Source: Chloroflexota bacterium
GTDB taxonomy: Bacteria; Chloroflexota; Dehalococcoidia; Lucifugimonadales; JACPCL1
Assembly (NCBI GenBank): GCA_016179765.1
Contig: JACPCL010000032.1
Span: forward strand, 1-64,000
Direction: 5' to 3'
DNA length: 64,000 nucleotides
This document shows positions 1 through 8,775 of this stretch, in pieces (position 1 is the first letter of the stretch; each line of letters opens with the position of its first letter). Below the pieces are notes generated by a model. It did no database searches. It saw only the letters and a program-made list of their open reading frames with translations, and was not told the DNA's origin. A program made the translations under genes and the position numbers.

Positions 1-324
1 GGGCAAGAAAACCGGATCGGAAGACACCAAAAGCCACCCTTCACCAAGAAAATATCCCATCTATCTGGTTACAACAGCCTTTTTCAACACCCTGTTAGGC
101 CAAAGGAGGTGGATTTCAAAGGCACTTTCAGGAATAAAGGCATTGTCGTTGGTGTTTTCGTGGGGGGATATTTGTCACTCGAGTCGCCCTTTTCCCCAGT
201 CCCTCCGCCCGGAGAGAAGGTTAGGTTTAGAATAGACCTTGATAATTCGTATGGTTATTCCGCGCCAAAGCAGTATGATACTCTGGAAGTGGTAGCACTT
301 GCATGGAACGGTTGTACCGAGTGA
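1..324 (+). CDS. C-terminal part of an unknown protein, cut by window start
   Basis: The frame is open from base 1 to a TGA at 322-324, so about 107 residues of a longer protein may be visible. A GTG at 109 lies inside the only purine-rich stretch (AAAGGAGG), so it cannot be a well-spaced start; an upstream start outside the window is more likely. The visible end is rich in Gly and aromatic residues (FVGGYLSLESPFSPVPPPGE) with no motif I recognise. Base composition is lower in GC than the dapL body. It could be a fragment of an acquired gene or a chance open frame. Confidence 0.35.
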   Translation, partial: GQENRIGRHQKPPFTKKISHLSGYNSLFQHPVRPKEVDFKGTFRNKGIVVGVFVGGYLSLESPFSPVPPPGEKVRFRIDLDNSYGYSAPKQYDTLEVVALAWNGCTE

Positions 325-463
325 GAGATTCGCGTACGAATAACAAACACACAGACCAAGGTAAGCTTGCCGGCCCCAACTAAAATCTTTGAGAGTATCA
401 AGGCCATGAGTAGGCTGATGGCAATCCACGTCAGTCAGTGGCAGAGCGAGTACCCTGGCAGCC

Positions 464-513
464 CAGATTCTTCGCGATGTTCGCCCTTCGGGACTCACTC
501 GCTCAGAATGACA
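464..513. repeat. Dispersed repeat, AGATTCTTCG/CAGAATGACA family, copy 1
   Basis: A 50-base sequence running from CAGATTCTTCGCGATGTTCG to CTCAGAATGACA. Close copies lie at 2120-2168 and, inverted or shortened, at 2048-2085 and 45931-45957. This copy ends only about 15 bases before the dapL start codon, so it occupies the promoter or leader region. Confidence 0.75.
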
Positions 514-527
514 AAAAAGGAACACGC

Positions 528-1976
528 ATGAAGCTCGCCAACCGCATCAGCAAGCTACAACCCTACTTGTTCATGGAGATCTCCCGCAAGATCGTCGCCA
601 AGCGCGCCGCGGGCGCAGACGTCATCTCCTTCGGCATCGGCGACCCGGACCTGCCAACGCCGCCCCACATCATTAACCGCCTCATCGGCGCGTCCCTGGA
701 CCCGCCGAACCACCGCTACCCGGAGTCCGACGGCCTGCACCAGTTCAGGAAGTCTATCGCCAACTGGTACCAGCGCAGGTTTGGGCTTTCCCTCAACCCA
801 GATAAAGAGGTCGTGCCCCTCATCGGGGCCAAGGAGGGCATCGGCCACATGGCCCTGTGCCTGCTGGACCCCGGCGACATCGCCCTGGTGCCTGACCCCG
901 GCTACCCCGTGTACTCCGTCGGGACCATGTTCGCGGGCGGCGAGTCCTACTGGATGCCCCTGAAAGAGGAGAACGGCTGGCTGCCCGACCTGGACGCCAT
1001 CCCGCCGGACGTGGCGCGGGTGGCCAGGGTCATGTGGCTGTGCTATCCGAACAACCCGACGGGGGCCGTCGCCGACCTGGGCTTCTTCCAGAAGGCGGTG
1101 GACTTCGCCAAGCGGTACGACATCGTGGTATGCCACGACGCCTGCTACACCGAGATCGCCTACGACGGCTACAAGCCCGTCAGCTTCCTCCAGGCAAAGG
1201 GCGCTCTGGACGTGGGCCTGGAGTTCCACTCCCTGTCCAAGAGCTACAACATGACCGGCTGGCGGGTAGGCATGGCCGTGGGCAACGCCGACCTGGTCAA
1301 CGCCCTGACGCGTGTGAAGTCCAACCTGGACTCCGGCATCCCCCAGGCCATCCAATACGCAGCAATGGAGGCCCTGGACGGCTCGCAGCAGTCCATCCAG
1401 GACAACATCGCCGTGTACACGCGGCGGCGGGACAAAGTGGTGGAAGCTTTACATAACGCTGGACTGGAGATTGTGCCGCCCAAGGCCGGCCTGTACATCT
1501 GGGTCCGCGTGCCTCACGGGTACACCTCCGCTGAGTTTGCGACGCTGCTCCTGGACCAGCAGGACCTGGTGGTGACGCCGGGCAACGGCTACGGCCCCCA
1601 GGGCGAGGGGTACATCCGCTTCTCGCTCACCATCAACGACGCCGACCTGGACCGCGGTGTAGCCCGCCTGGCAAAGCTTAGGGTCTCCGCGAAGGGACCA
1701 AAGGCCATAGATAACAGGCCAACCCGGTTCGTTGATCTAATACGCGACCATGTGGTCGCCAAGTATGTTCGGCCAGCCAAGCCCGGCGACACTATTACTA
1801 TTACTGCTAAGGACATTTCTGGCGCCTTGCAAAGAGGCAATATTTATCGCCAGATTTGCAACGCCATAGACCTGGAACGATTCCAAAAAGAAAATGGCTT
1901 GAGGTTGATAGACCGTCAGGGGCCACCAAGTGGTTACGGAAACGTAACCTGGCAGTTCCACTTGCTCAAGTCCTAA
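528..1976 (+). CDS. dapL: LL-diaminopimelate aminotransferase with extra C-terminal domain
   Basis: A class I/II PLP-dependent aminotransferase that would make LL-diaminopimelate from tetrahydrodipicolinate for lysine and peptidoglycan. Start ATG 528 follows AAGGA; the frame is open further upstream, but there it only translates the repeat. Visible motifs are ISFGIGDPDLPTP near residue 34, YPNNPTGA near 173 and the PLP-lysine motif HSLSKSYNMTGWRVG with Lys238. The catalytic body ends near residue 390, the usual family length. About 92 further residues (ITITAKDISGALQRGNIYRQ and onward) are not part of the family, and their DNA is visibly more AT-rich. The extension looks like a small helix-turn-helix-like module, by eye only. 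Closely related aminotransferases with other substrates cannot be excluded. Confidence 0.85.
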   Translation: MKLANRISKLQPYLFMEISRKIVAKRAAGADVISFGIGDPDLPTPPHIINRLIGASLDPPNHRYPESDGLHQFRKSIANWYQRRFGLSLNPDKEVVPLIGAKEGIGHMALCLLDPGDIALVPDPGYPVYSVGTMFAGGESYWMPLKEENGWLPDLDAIPPDVARVARVMWLCYPNNPTGAVADLGFFQKAVDFAKRYDIVVCHDACYTEIAYDGYKPVSFLQAKGALDVGLEFHSLSKSYNMTGWRVGMAVGNADLVNALTRVKSNLDSGIPQAIQYAAMEALDGSQQSIQDNIAVYTRRRDKVVEALHNAGLEIVPPKAGLYIWVRVPHGYTSAEFATLLLDQQDLVVTPGNGYGPQGEGYIRFSLTINDADLDRGVARLAKLRVSAKGPKAIDNRPTRFVDLIRDHVVAKYVRPAKPGDTITITAKDISGALQRGNIYRQICNAIDLERFQKENGLRLIDRQGPPSGYGNVTWQFHLLKS

Positions 1977-2047
1977 ACTGGGGCCACGGCATGGGTTTGG
2001 CGGTTATTGTTCCACAGGTTTGTCCATACCCGCTGCCATGTGCTATT

Positions 2048-2168
2048 GTCATTCTGAGCCGAGCGGAGCATCGGCGAAGAATCTTGTTTGCCGTCTACTC
2101 ACGCTACTCCTAGGCTGACAAGATTCTTCGTGATGTTCGCCCTCCGGGGCTCACTCGCTCAGAATGAC
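2048..2168. repeat. Inverted pair of the AGATTCTTCG/CAGAATGACA repeat
   Basis: GTCATTCTGAG to AGAATCTT (2048-2085) faces CAAGATTCTTCGTGATGTTC to CAGAATGACA (2119-2168). Together they form a large imperfect inverted repeat between dapL and hflX. The right arm ends about 10 bases before the hflX ribosome binding site, so the pair could fold in the hflX leader or act as a terminator for dapL. Confidence 0.7.
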
Positions 2169-2192
2169 ACGAGAACCAAGGAGTGATCCACC

Positions 2193-3365
2193 ATCCCCAA
2201 GACAAGCACAGTTAACACGACCCCCGCCCCCGAGCGCGCCTACCTGGTAGGCGTTGCCTACAAGGGCCGCCGCGACCTGTGGCCCATTGAGGACTCGGTG
2301 GCGGAGCTGGCCCAGCTTGCCGGCACCGCCGGCGCCCAAGTCGTGGGGCGTATCACGCAGCGCCTGGAGCGTCCCACCCACACGTACCTCGGCACAGGCA
2401 AGCTGGAGGATCTGAAGGCCCTGCGGGAGGGGTACGACACGGTCATCCTGGACGACGAGCTGAGGCCCACCCAGCAGCAGAACCTGGAGGCCGCCTTGGG
2501 CGAGAGCGTGAAGGTCATTGACCGCACGGCCCTGATCCTGGACATCTTCGCCAGGCGCGCCCTGACGCGGGAGGGCCGCATGCAGGTGGAGTTAGCCCAG
2601 CACCAGTACCTGCTCCCCAGATTGGCGGGCCAGTGGTCGCACCTGGAGCGCCTGGGCGGCGGCATTGGAACCCGCGGCCCCGGCGAGTCCCAGCTTGAGA
2701 CGGACCGCCGCCTCATCAACCTGCGTATCCAGCGCCTGAAGCGAGAACTGAACGAGGTGCGTGCCCACCGCGGCCGGTATCGCAGCCGGCGGCGGGAGCA
2801 AGAGACGCCGGTGGTGGCCCTGGTCGGCTACACCAACGCCGGCAAGAGCACGCTATTCAATACACTGACCTCCGCCGGCGTCCTGTCGTCGCCGCGGCTT
2901 TTCGCTACCCTGGACCCCGTGACCCGCCGCATCCGGCTGCCCAGCTCCCAGCAAACCCTCCTGACCGATACCGTGGGCTTCATCCACAAGCTGCCGCCGA
3001 TGGTAGTGGCCGCCTTCCGCGCCACCTTGGAGGAGTTGGACGAGGCGACGCTGCTGCTGCACGTGGTGGACATCAGCCATCCCAACGCAGCGGAGCAGGT
3101 CAAGGTCGTGAACAGCACCCTGGCCGACTTGGGGCTAAGCGAGAAGCCGGCCCTCCTGGTGCTGAACAAGGTGGACCTCCTCATGGGCAAGGACGGTATC
3201 GGTGGGGTCCAGAAGCTGGAGGAAGCAGCAGGGGCGGCGGTAGAGGCGTCCGGCGGCCTGGTGGCGGTCCGCGTGTCAGCGGCGACGCGCTACGGCGTTG
3301 ATGCGCTGCTGCGGCGCATAGACCAGCGGCTGGCCCAGGTGGCAGTGGTCACTGCGCGAGAGTAA
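2193..3365 (+). CDS. hflX: GTPase HflX, probable AUC start
   Basis: Ribosome-associated GTPase that splits or rescues stalled 70S ribosomes. G motifs are clear: GYTNAGKST (about residues 212-220), DTVGF, and NKVD. The Gly-rich linker LGGGIGTRGPGESQLETDRR is typical of HflX. The first ATG/GTG/TTG in frame is GTG 2298, but the conserved N-terminal strand ERAYLVGVAYKG is encoded upstream of it. The frame is closed by a TGA at 2184. AAGGAG at 2178-2183 is followed about 9 bases later by ATC (2193), so AUC initiation fits best and gives 390 residues. It converges on the MFS gene with a 9-base gap. Confidence 0.85.
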   Translation: MPKTSTVNTTPAPERAYLVGVAYKGRRDLWPIEDSVAELAQLAGTAGAQVVGRITQRLERPTHTYLGTGKLEDLKALREGYDTVILDDELRPTQQQNLEAALGESVKVIDRTALILDIFARRALTREGRMQVELAQHQYLLPRLAGQWSHLERLGGGIGTRGPGESQLETDRRLINLRIQRLKRELNEVRAHRGRYRSRRREQETPVVALVGYTNAGKSTLFNTLTSAGVLSSPRLFATLDPVTRRIRLPSSQQTLLTDTVGFIHKLPPMVVAAFRATLEELDEATLLLHVVDISHPNAAEQVKVVNSTLADLGLSEKPALLVLNKVDLLMGKDGIGGVQKLEEAAGAAVEASGGLVAVRVSAATRYGVDALLRRIDQRLAQVAVVTARE

Positions 3366-3374
3366 CCCATGCTC

Positions 3375-4604
3375 CTACTGCCCTTTGCTTGAGGGCTTCG
3401 GGCTGATGTCGCGCACGAGCAAGAAGAACCCCAGGGTTGCCATGGCCATCACCGCGGCGACCAGGGCGAAGGGCAGTGCATAGGCATTCCCCGAAGCTGC
3501 AAAAGCTCCAATCAAAGCCCCCGCCACAATAGGCCCAAGGGCCTCTCCCACGTCCCAGATAGTGCCGAACACCCCTAGAGCCGCGCCGTACCCTCCCGCC
3601 TTGCTTAAGTCCGTGACCAGAGCCGTTGTTGATGGCGTCACAATGGCCATGCCCAGCCCGAACAGCGCGCCTTCGGCGGTGAGGAGGGCAAGAGTCCGGG
3701 TGAGGGGAATGACCGGCAACAAGGCGGTGCAGAGCAGCAGCCCCGCCAGGATCATCGGCTTTCGGCCTAGACGGTCGGAGAGACGTCCGGTAAGGGGCTT
3801 GCTCCCCATGGCGACGATAAGCTGAGCGCCAAGGATAACGCCGACCTGGGAGTTGTTGAGGCCCGCCTCTTGCGTGGCATACAGAGGCAGGAACCCCACC
3901 AGGGTGCCCACGCCGAAAAACATGGCCGACTCCGCTCCGGAGGCCGCCAGAATAGACCTGTTGGAGAGGACTTCGGCGATTCCCTGCGTAAACTGCCGCC
4001 AGCGCTGTCCTTGGAGCGGCGTTGCCTGCGCCACCGTTGGTTTTCCTACGGGCAACAGAAGCGCCAGCAGCAAGGTCACTACCCCTATGGCCCCTATGAT
4101 AAAGTAGATGACCTGGTAATCGTTGTGGGTTGCCGTCAGAAGCAACCCGCCGACGATCGGGGCAATGGCGGACCCCAGCTCGTTAAAAGAGGCGAACCAT
4201 CCCAGGCGTTCGCCCCGGTTGCGTTCAAACAGGTCTGCGACGGCGGCGCTGGCTACGGGACTGAAAACGGCGGTGGCGAAGCCGTGGAGGAAACGTAGGG
4301 AGAGGAGAAGGTAGGGGTTGCTGATGGCGAGATAGAGGAAGGGCGGGACCGCAAAGAATAACCCGCCAAGGAGTAGCATCCGGCGACGCCCAAGGACGTC
4401 TGAAAGGGCCCCAGCAGGCAGCTTGATAAAGACCCCGGTTATGGTAGAAGCGCCCAGGATGAGGCCGATGAGCTCTGGTGCGGCGCCCAAGTCCTTTGCA
4501 AACTGGGGAAGGACCGGGCTTCGCGCTATCTGGTAGCCCAGCCGGGCAGTAAGCCCGGTCAGGCACAGCATCAGAAAGGGCGTCAGGATATGGCGCACAG
4601 CCAC
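3375..4604 (-). CDS. Major facilitator superfamily transporter
   Basis: A 409-residue integral membrane protein with about 12 hydrophobic segments. It has the MFS loop 2-3 motif GALSDVLGRRRMLLLGG and a related repeat in the second half (GRLSDRLGRKPMILAG), typical of drug:proton antiporter families. Substrate cannot be read from sequence. The start is GTG 4604 or, with better spacing from GGAAGG, GTG 4598. It sits 6 bases downstream of the DUF2148 gene on the same strand, so the two are probably co-transcribed. Confidence 0.85.
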   Translation of the reverse strand: MAVRHILTPFLMLCLTGLTARLGYQIARSPVLPQFAKDLGAAPELIGLILGASTITGVFIKLPAGALSDVLGRRRMLLLGGLFFAVPPFLYLAISNPYLLLSLRFLHGFATAVFSPVASAAVADLFERNRGERLGWFASFNELGSAIAPIVGGLLLTATHNDYQVIYFIIGAIGVVTLLLALLLPVGKPTVAQATPLQGQRWRQFTQGIAEVLSNRSILAASGAESAMFFGVGTLVGFLPLYATQEAGLNNSQVGVILGAQLIVAMGSKPLTGRLSDRLGRKPMILAGLLLCTALLPVIPLTRTLALLTAEGALFGLGMAIVTPSTTALVTDLSKAGGYGAALGVFGTIWDVGEALGPIVAGALIGAFAASGNAYALPFALVAAVMAMATLGFFLLVRDISPKPSSKGQ

Positions 4605-4610
4605 CCTTCC

Positions 4611-5369
4611 TTACGCTGGAGTCCGGCCGCGTCGTGGCCTCGTCACCGGCTGCTGGCGGTGCCGGCCGCCGGCGTGCTGGCCTCCTTCAGACGCGCGCGG
4701 CAGGGTGTTTGTGGAGGACAGGGACTTCACCTCTGGCGCTTCAAAATCAATCTGGGGCATCGTACGGTCAAATCCGAGGTTCTTGTGGGTCAGGCTGAGG
4801 GAAAGGGCGACGGCGATATCAGCTTTGATGATGCCCAGTTTTCTGGCGGCGACCGCGATGCGCGTCTGTGTGCGGCAGTCAATGTTGTGCAGCGACGCGG
4901 TCTTTGCTGCGGAACCCACGGCGATCCCCAGGTCAATGTCCCGGAGGTTGCACTGAGGCCCTGTAAACTCAAAGGGTTCGCTCTGGGCCCGTAGGGCTTG
5001 GGTTGCCTGCATGAACTCAGCGCAGGTGGCATACCCGCAAGCACCGCAGTCGTAGACCGGCGGATACCAGTCCTTCAGGCCAACAAACAGGACACCGTCC
5101 AGCTTTTCGGCTACTTCGGCGTCCCTGAACCAGATCGGCTCTTTGCGATCGTTGCCACGCCGACGCATCCATTCGGCTAGCCGGGACAGCGTTTCGCGGT
5201 CCTGAACGATCACGGTCTCAATAAACAGCGCCGCGCCCCTGAGAAATAACTGTCCGCCGGACTTTGGTGCGGTCACGGCGGATGCGGCCATCAGCTTGGC
5301 GACCTGAAGCACAGCGTCCAGCCGAATATCGTCATAGCCGAGCGGTGGAGTAGAGCGGGAAGAGGTCAT
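4611..5369 (-). CDS. DUF2148 ferredoxin-like iron-sulfur protein
   Basis: A 252-residue protein; ATG 5369 follows GAGGG. The cysteine cluster CGACGYATCAEF with a further Cys in GPQCNLRDIDLG matches the 4Fe-4S domain of the DUF2148 family, known mainly in anaerobic bacteria and archaea and of undefined function. The first 110 residues carry the FIETVIVQDRETL region and the end is a low-complexity basic tail (VTRPRRGRTPA). A role in electron transfer or cluster-dependent sensing is inference. It is followed directly by the MFS gene. Confidence 0.75.
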   Translation of the reverse strand: MTSSRSTPPLGYDDIRLDAVLQVAKLMAASAVTAPKSGGQLFLRGAALFIETVIVQDRETLSRLAEWMRRRGNDRKEPIWFRDAEVAEKLDGVLFVGLKDWYPPVYDCGACGYATCAEFMQATQALRAQSEPFEFTGPQCNLRDIDLGIAVGSAAKTASLHNIDCRTQTRIAVAARKLGIIKADIAVALSLSLTHKNLGFDRTMPQIDFEAPEVKSLSSTNTLPRASEGGQHAGGRHRQQPVTRPRRGRTPA

Positions 5370-5556
5370 GAATACACCCTCTGTAACTGCAATAGACAAT
5401 GGTGGGTCATAGGAGGGAAGGGGGTTAGTATACGCTACGCAAAAGAAAAACAACAGGGGATGGAAGGGAGAGCAATTCCGAACTCAATGATTCGCACTAG
5501 GTACGTTATGTCAATAAGTCCGAGGCAGCTTCTCTACTAACATGCCATAACGTACA

Positions 5557-6090
5557 TCACCCTCTGGGGCGCTCTGCGGCCTGCCGGGGCGTGAAGGACT
5601 GTGACCGACCCAGAAGCTGGTCAATGTGCATGCGGTCGTGGCGATAGATGGCGCGCAGGCACTGCAAGACGTTCATCTCGCCAAAGGTGCGGTGTGTGCC
5701 CTTCCGCGCTAGCGCCTCCTCCGAGGCCAGGTTGATTTCCTCTTGCATGCGCCGCAAGTTTTCGGCTCGGGCCGCCTGGAACCGCTCCAGCCACCAGGCC
5801 AAGGGCCTGGCGTCGGCGTCCGCCACATCCCTAAGGAAGATCTGGCCCTCTGCAGGCGTCTGGCCCACCTCTGCCCCTGGCGACTGCTGCACCGTCTTGG
5901 CCCACCCCAACCACGCAGGTTCGGCGTCCACCAGGTGGGCGATCTGCTGTTTGGCGGACCACTCGCCGCCGGGATGCGCCGAGGCCGCGTCATCGGTCAT
6001 CCTGCCCAGGATGCCCATGAGCTCCTGGCGATGAGCGTCCAGCTTTCCCATGAGGTCGGCTACCGTGGGCAGCGCCCCTTCTCCTTGCAT
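5557..6090 (-). CDS. DinB/YfiT-family four-helix protein
   Basis: A 177-residue protein of the DinB superfamily, many members of which are metal-dependent thiol S-transferases (bacillithiol or mycothiol). Metal-ligand-like histidines are present in IAHLVDAEPAW (His52) and in YRHDRMHIDQLLGR near residue 160. ATG 6090 lies 2 bases after the stop of the nucleotidyltransferase gene, so it appears to be the third gene of the HEPN-MNT operon. The substrate is unknown. Confidence 0.75.
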   Translation of the reverse strand: MQGEGALPTVADLMGKLDAHRQELMGILGRMTDDAASAHPGGEWSAKQQIAHLVDAEPAWLGWAKTVQQSPGAEVGQTPAEGQIFLRDVADADARPLAWWLERFQAARAENLRRMQEEINLASEEALARKGTHRTFGEMNVLQCLRAIYRHDRMHIDQLLGRSQSFTPRQAAERPRG

Positions 6091-6092
6091 CC

Positions 6093-6428
6093 TCACGTGG
6101 CATCGTTCCTTTCGTACACCCACACCGCTTCCCGCTTCACCGTTTCCTTGAAACGGCCTTGCAGCTGCTCCCACTCATCTGCCGTGTACACCAGTAAGTC
6201 AGCAGACACCGGCAGCGACAGCGTGTCCCACTGCACGGGCCGCCGTTCAAAAGGTAGGTCAGCCTGCTCAATGATGACGATCAAGTCTACGTCGCTGCCG
6301 ACGCCCCAGTCACCCCGGGCGTAGGAGCCGAAGTAGCCGATGCGCCGGACGCCTTTGTGGTGCTGGGCCATGGCCTTCGCCCAGGCGTGGACCGCCTCAT
6401 GGACGGTCTTTGCGCTGGGCCACCGCAT
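6093..6428 (-). CDS. MNT-type nucleotidyltransferase, antitoxin-like
   Basis: A 111-residue minimal nucleotidyltransferase with the motif GSYARGDWGVGSDVD (Gly34-Ser35 and Asp46/Asp48). In HepT/MntA systems such proteins AMPylate and silence the partner HEPN toxin. I chose ATG 6428, which overlaps the end of the HEPN gene by 32 bases; the open frame extends further upstream but would overlap the HEPN gene much more. The paired arrangement supports a toxin-antitoxin role. Confidence 0.8.
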   Translation of the reverse strand: MRWPSAKTVHEAVHAWAKAMAQHHKGVRRIGYFGSYARGDWGVGSDVDLIVIIEQADLPFERRPVQWDTLSLPVSADLLVYTADEWEQLQGRFKETVKREAVWVYERNDAT

Positions 6429-6804
6429 GACGGACGAACTCAATAACCTCACCGGCATACTGCACCGCCTCTCTACTTTGAAGGCTGCCGTACCTTTCAA
6501 AGGGCGCGCCCTCAGCATGGGCGTTAGGATACCTCGTGGGCGCATAGTAGGTGTCCAGTACACGTGCCTTTTCAATCAGCTCCTGAGGGATAAGCACCTC
6601 TTGTGGAAGCTCGGACAACAAGCGGGCCAGCACGTGCCCCCACGTCTCTTGGCCCAAGCGTAGGTGCAGGGCTTTCACGGCTTTCTCGGCGGCTTGGTGC
6701 GCCGCGAAGCAAGCCCATTCGTGGCGGCCTGCGGTGCGGGAGTCCTCAGCCTGCTCTAGGTCCCGTTCTGCCTGCCTGAACCAGTCTAAATAGCGCGTTG
6801 CCAT
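6397..6804 (-). CDS. HEPN-domain protein, toxin-like
   Basis: A 135-residue helical protein with the HEPN core ACFAAHQAAEKAVKALHLRLG and a short helix-rich C-terminus, of the type paired with MNT nucleotidyltransferases. I do not see a clear R-x4-6-H ribonuclease motif, so this may be the substrate-binding rather than RNase class of HEPN. ATG 6804 gives a methionine just before RYLDWFRQAERDL; another ATG lies upstream at 6825. It is first gene of a HEPN-MNT-DinB operon. Confidence 0.8.
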   Translation of the reverse strand: MATRYLDWFRQAERDLEQAEDSRTAGRHEWACFAAHQAAEKAVKALHLRLGQETWGHVLARLLSELPQEVLIPQELIEKARVLDTYYAPTRYPNAHAEGAPFERYGSLQSREAVQYAGEVIEFVRHAVAQRKDRP

Positions 6805-6908
6805 CTTACAGGCACTATAACCCATCTGCTCTTTACGCAACAGGGGCCAGGGAGAAGACTCCCCAGCCCCTTTTGCGCGTAGGTCTCTATGTCCGTATGT
6901 CCGCCGCT

Positions 6909-8057
6909 CTATCTCCTTTGGCTGATGGGGACGTATTCCAGGTCCATGGGGCCGTTGTAGTCCGTCAACGGGCGGATGAGGATGTTGCTGCGGTACTGCT
7001 CCGCCACGTTCAGTGTCCAGCCCGGAATGCGGCCCAAGGCGAAGATGGAGATGAAGATGTCCTCCGGGATACCCATGAGATAGTAGACGGAGCCCGCAAA
7101 GAAGTCTACGTTGACAAAGATGCCCCTGGCCTGGTAGGGCTTCATCACCTCTTGCAGCTTGGTAAGGATCTCAAACCACTGGGGCTGCCCCTTGGCGATG
7201 CCCAGGGTATGGGAGCGTTCCCGCATGTGGCGCGCCCGGGGGTCCTCCGCCTTGTAGACGCGGTGGCCAAAGCCCATGACCCTGCCGCCATGGTCAAGGA
7301 TGTTGCGGGCGTAGCCGTCGGCCTTCTCCGGCTGGCCAATCTCCTCGGCCATCTTCATGACCTCTTCCGCTGCGCCCCCATGGGCTGGCCCTTTGAGAGT
7401 AGCGATGCCAGCGACGACGGCGGAGTGGAGGTCGGTCTGGGTGGAGGCGGCGACGCGTGCGGCGAAGGCGGAGGCGTTGGCGCCATGTTCGGCGTGGAGG
7501 ATGAAGTCCACGTCCATGATGTGCATCTCATCTTCTGATGGCTCTTTACCGAAGAGCATGTACAGGAAGTTGCCGGCGTGGTTCAGATTGGCGTTGGGCT
7601 TCACCGGCTTCAGTCCCTTGCGAATGCGGTCGTGGGCCGCCACGATGGTGGGAGCCTTCGCTGTCAGGCGCAGGCCCTTGCGGATGATGGCGGCTTCCGA
7701 GTTGTCCTTGACCTCTGGGTCATAGGCCGAAAGGGCGGAGACGGCCGTGCGCAGGACATCCATAGGATGGCCGTCTTTGACCTTGTTAATTATGTCAAGT
7801 ACATCGTCGGGGATGTCCCGGTCGGCGCGGAGCTGCCTGTCAAAGCCGTCCAGCTCCCTGCGAGTGGGCAGCTTGCCGTTGAGGAGGAGGTAGATCACCT
7901 CCTCAAAGGTTGATTTCTCCGCCAGCTCGTGGATGTCATACCCACGGTACAGCAGCTTGCCGATGGTGCCGTCTATGAAACAGGAATCGGTCCTGTCAAA
8001 GTAGACGCCCATTAGCCCTCGGCGTATCTCAACCTTGTTCGTAGCCGTCGTCGTCAT
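6909..8057 (-). CDS. gltA: Citrate synthase
   Basis: A 382-residue citrate/2-methylcitrate synthase condensing acetyl-CoA with oxaloacetate. Conserved active-site segments are ILHAEHGANASAF, KGPAHGGAAEEVM and MGFGHRVYKAEDPRA, with the final Asp in the VDFFAGSVYYLMGIP region. AGGAGGT precedes ATG 8057. The length is that of short Gram-positive/archaeal-type citrate synthases. A 2-methylcitrate role cannot be excluded. It stands alone, with a 400-base upstream region. Confidence 0.93.
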   Translation of the reverse strand: MTTTATNKVEIRRGLMGVYFDRTDSCFIDGTIGKLLYRGYDIHELAEKSTFEEVIYLLLNGKLPTRRELDGFDRQLRADRDIPDDVLDIINKVKDGHPMDVLRTAVSALSAYDPEVKDNSEAAIIRKGLRLTAKAPTIVAAHDRIRKGLKPVKPNANLNHAGNFLYMLFGKEPSEDEMHIMDVDFILHAEHGANASAFAARVAASTQTDLHSAVVAGIATLKGPAHGGAAEEVMKMAEEIGQPEKADGYARNILDHGGRVMGFGHRVYKAEDPRARHMRERSHTLGIAKGQPQWFEILTKLQEVMKPYQARGIFVNVDFFAGSVYYLMGIPEDIFISIFALGRIPGWTLNVAEQYRSNILIRPLTDYNGPMDLEYVPISQRR

Positions 8058-8466
8058 AGCAACCTCCTACGTATAATCGCCAGCGTTGGTGCCATGCCTA
8101 GCACTTTGTTAGCAATGGAATGAAAACGGCCCGGAGGGTTGTCCCTGCCGAGCCGTGCAACGACCGTGTCATAGGAAAAAGGGGATATACGTAGCTTACT
8201 TTCGCAAAAAGAGCAGAAATACTCTTTAGCGAAGAGGGTTTGCCCTTCCCAACGTTCGCCTTGCGCAACCCATTTTCCCTTTTGAGGATGAATACCGCAA
8301 TCGGTTGACCTCTATGACTTTATGCTATCAATGCGCAGGCTGGCTGTCAATGCAACGCGGGGTATGGGGCGGAATTTGCTTCTTGCGAGCTGGGCCTTTG
8401 GGTCTCCGAGGAGTTTCGCGAAGCACCCATGGGGATAAACAGGTGGCCTGACGTGTTCCTAATCGC
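8058..8466. other. Non-coding region upstream of gltA with one hairpin
   Basis: I see no convincing gene here. An imperfect hairpin lies at 8202-8232 (arms TCGCAAAAAGAG and CTCTTTAGCGA, loop of 8). It could end transcription of the small membrane-protein gene to the right or sit in a long gltA leader. Composition is lower in GC than the coding flanks. Confidence 0.5.
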
Positions 8467-8775
8467 TCACCTCCCTCGGCGGGAGCGGGCGGCCTTGGGA
8501 CGGGGGGTCGCCTTGGCTCTTCTCGTCCGACCTGCTCCTTCGCCGCTGCTTCTGCTCCGCCTCCCCCCCTTGCGCACCGCCACGACGCCACCAACCACAG
8601 AACCCAACGCGCCACCCCCCACCATCCCCAGAAGGGCGAAGGCCAGCGTAAAAACGGCCCCCCATCCGGTGGGATTGGTTTTGTCCTGGTACCATCCCCA
8701 TGCCCCTAGAAGAAGGCCTCCTAGCACGGCCCCAAGGAGGCCGCCGGCTGCTCCATAGCCTAACACCTTCAGCAC
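8467..8775 (-). CDS. Small glycine-rich two-helix membrane protein
   Basis: A 102-residue ORF starting at GTG 8775. Two hydrophobic segments with small-residue spacing (GAAGGLLGAVLGGLLLGAW and LGMVGGGALGSVVGGVVAV) are followed by a basic, Arg/Lys-rich cytoplasmic tail. The arrangement resembles glycine-zipper membrane proteins, but no family is recognised. The hydrophobic periodicity argues for a real gene; the weak ribosome binding site and lack of a known homologue lower certainty. Confidence 0.5.
   Translation of the reverse strand: MLKVLGYGAAGGLLGAVLGGLLLGAWGWYQDKTNPTGWGAVFTLAFALLGMVGGGALGSVVGGVVAVRKGGRRSRSSGEGAGRTRRAKATPRPKAARSRRGR

Noticed and set aside
555-1355. Long minus-strand open frame antisense to dapL
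   Set aside because: High-GC shadow; repetitive His/Val/Gly composition, no motif, and the plus strand has clear catalytic residues.
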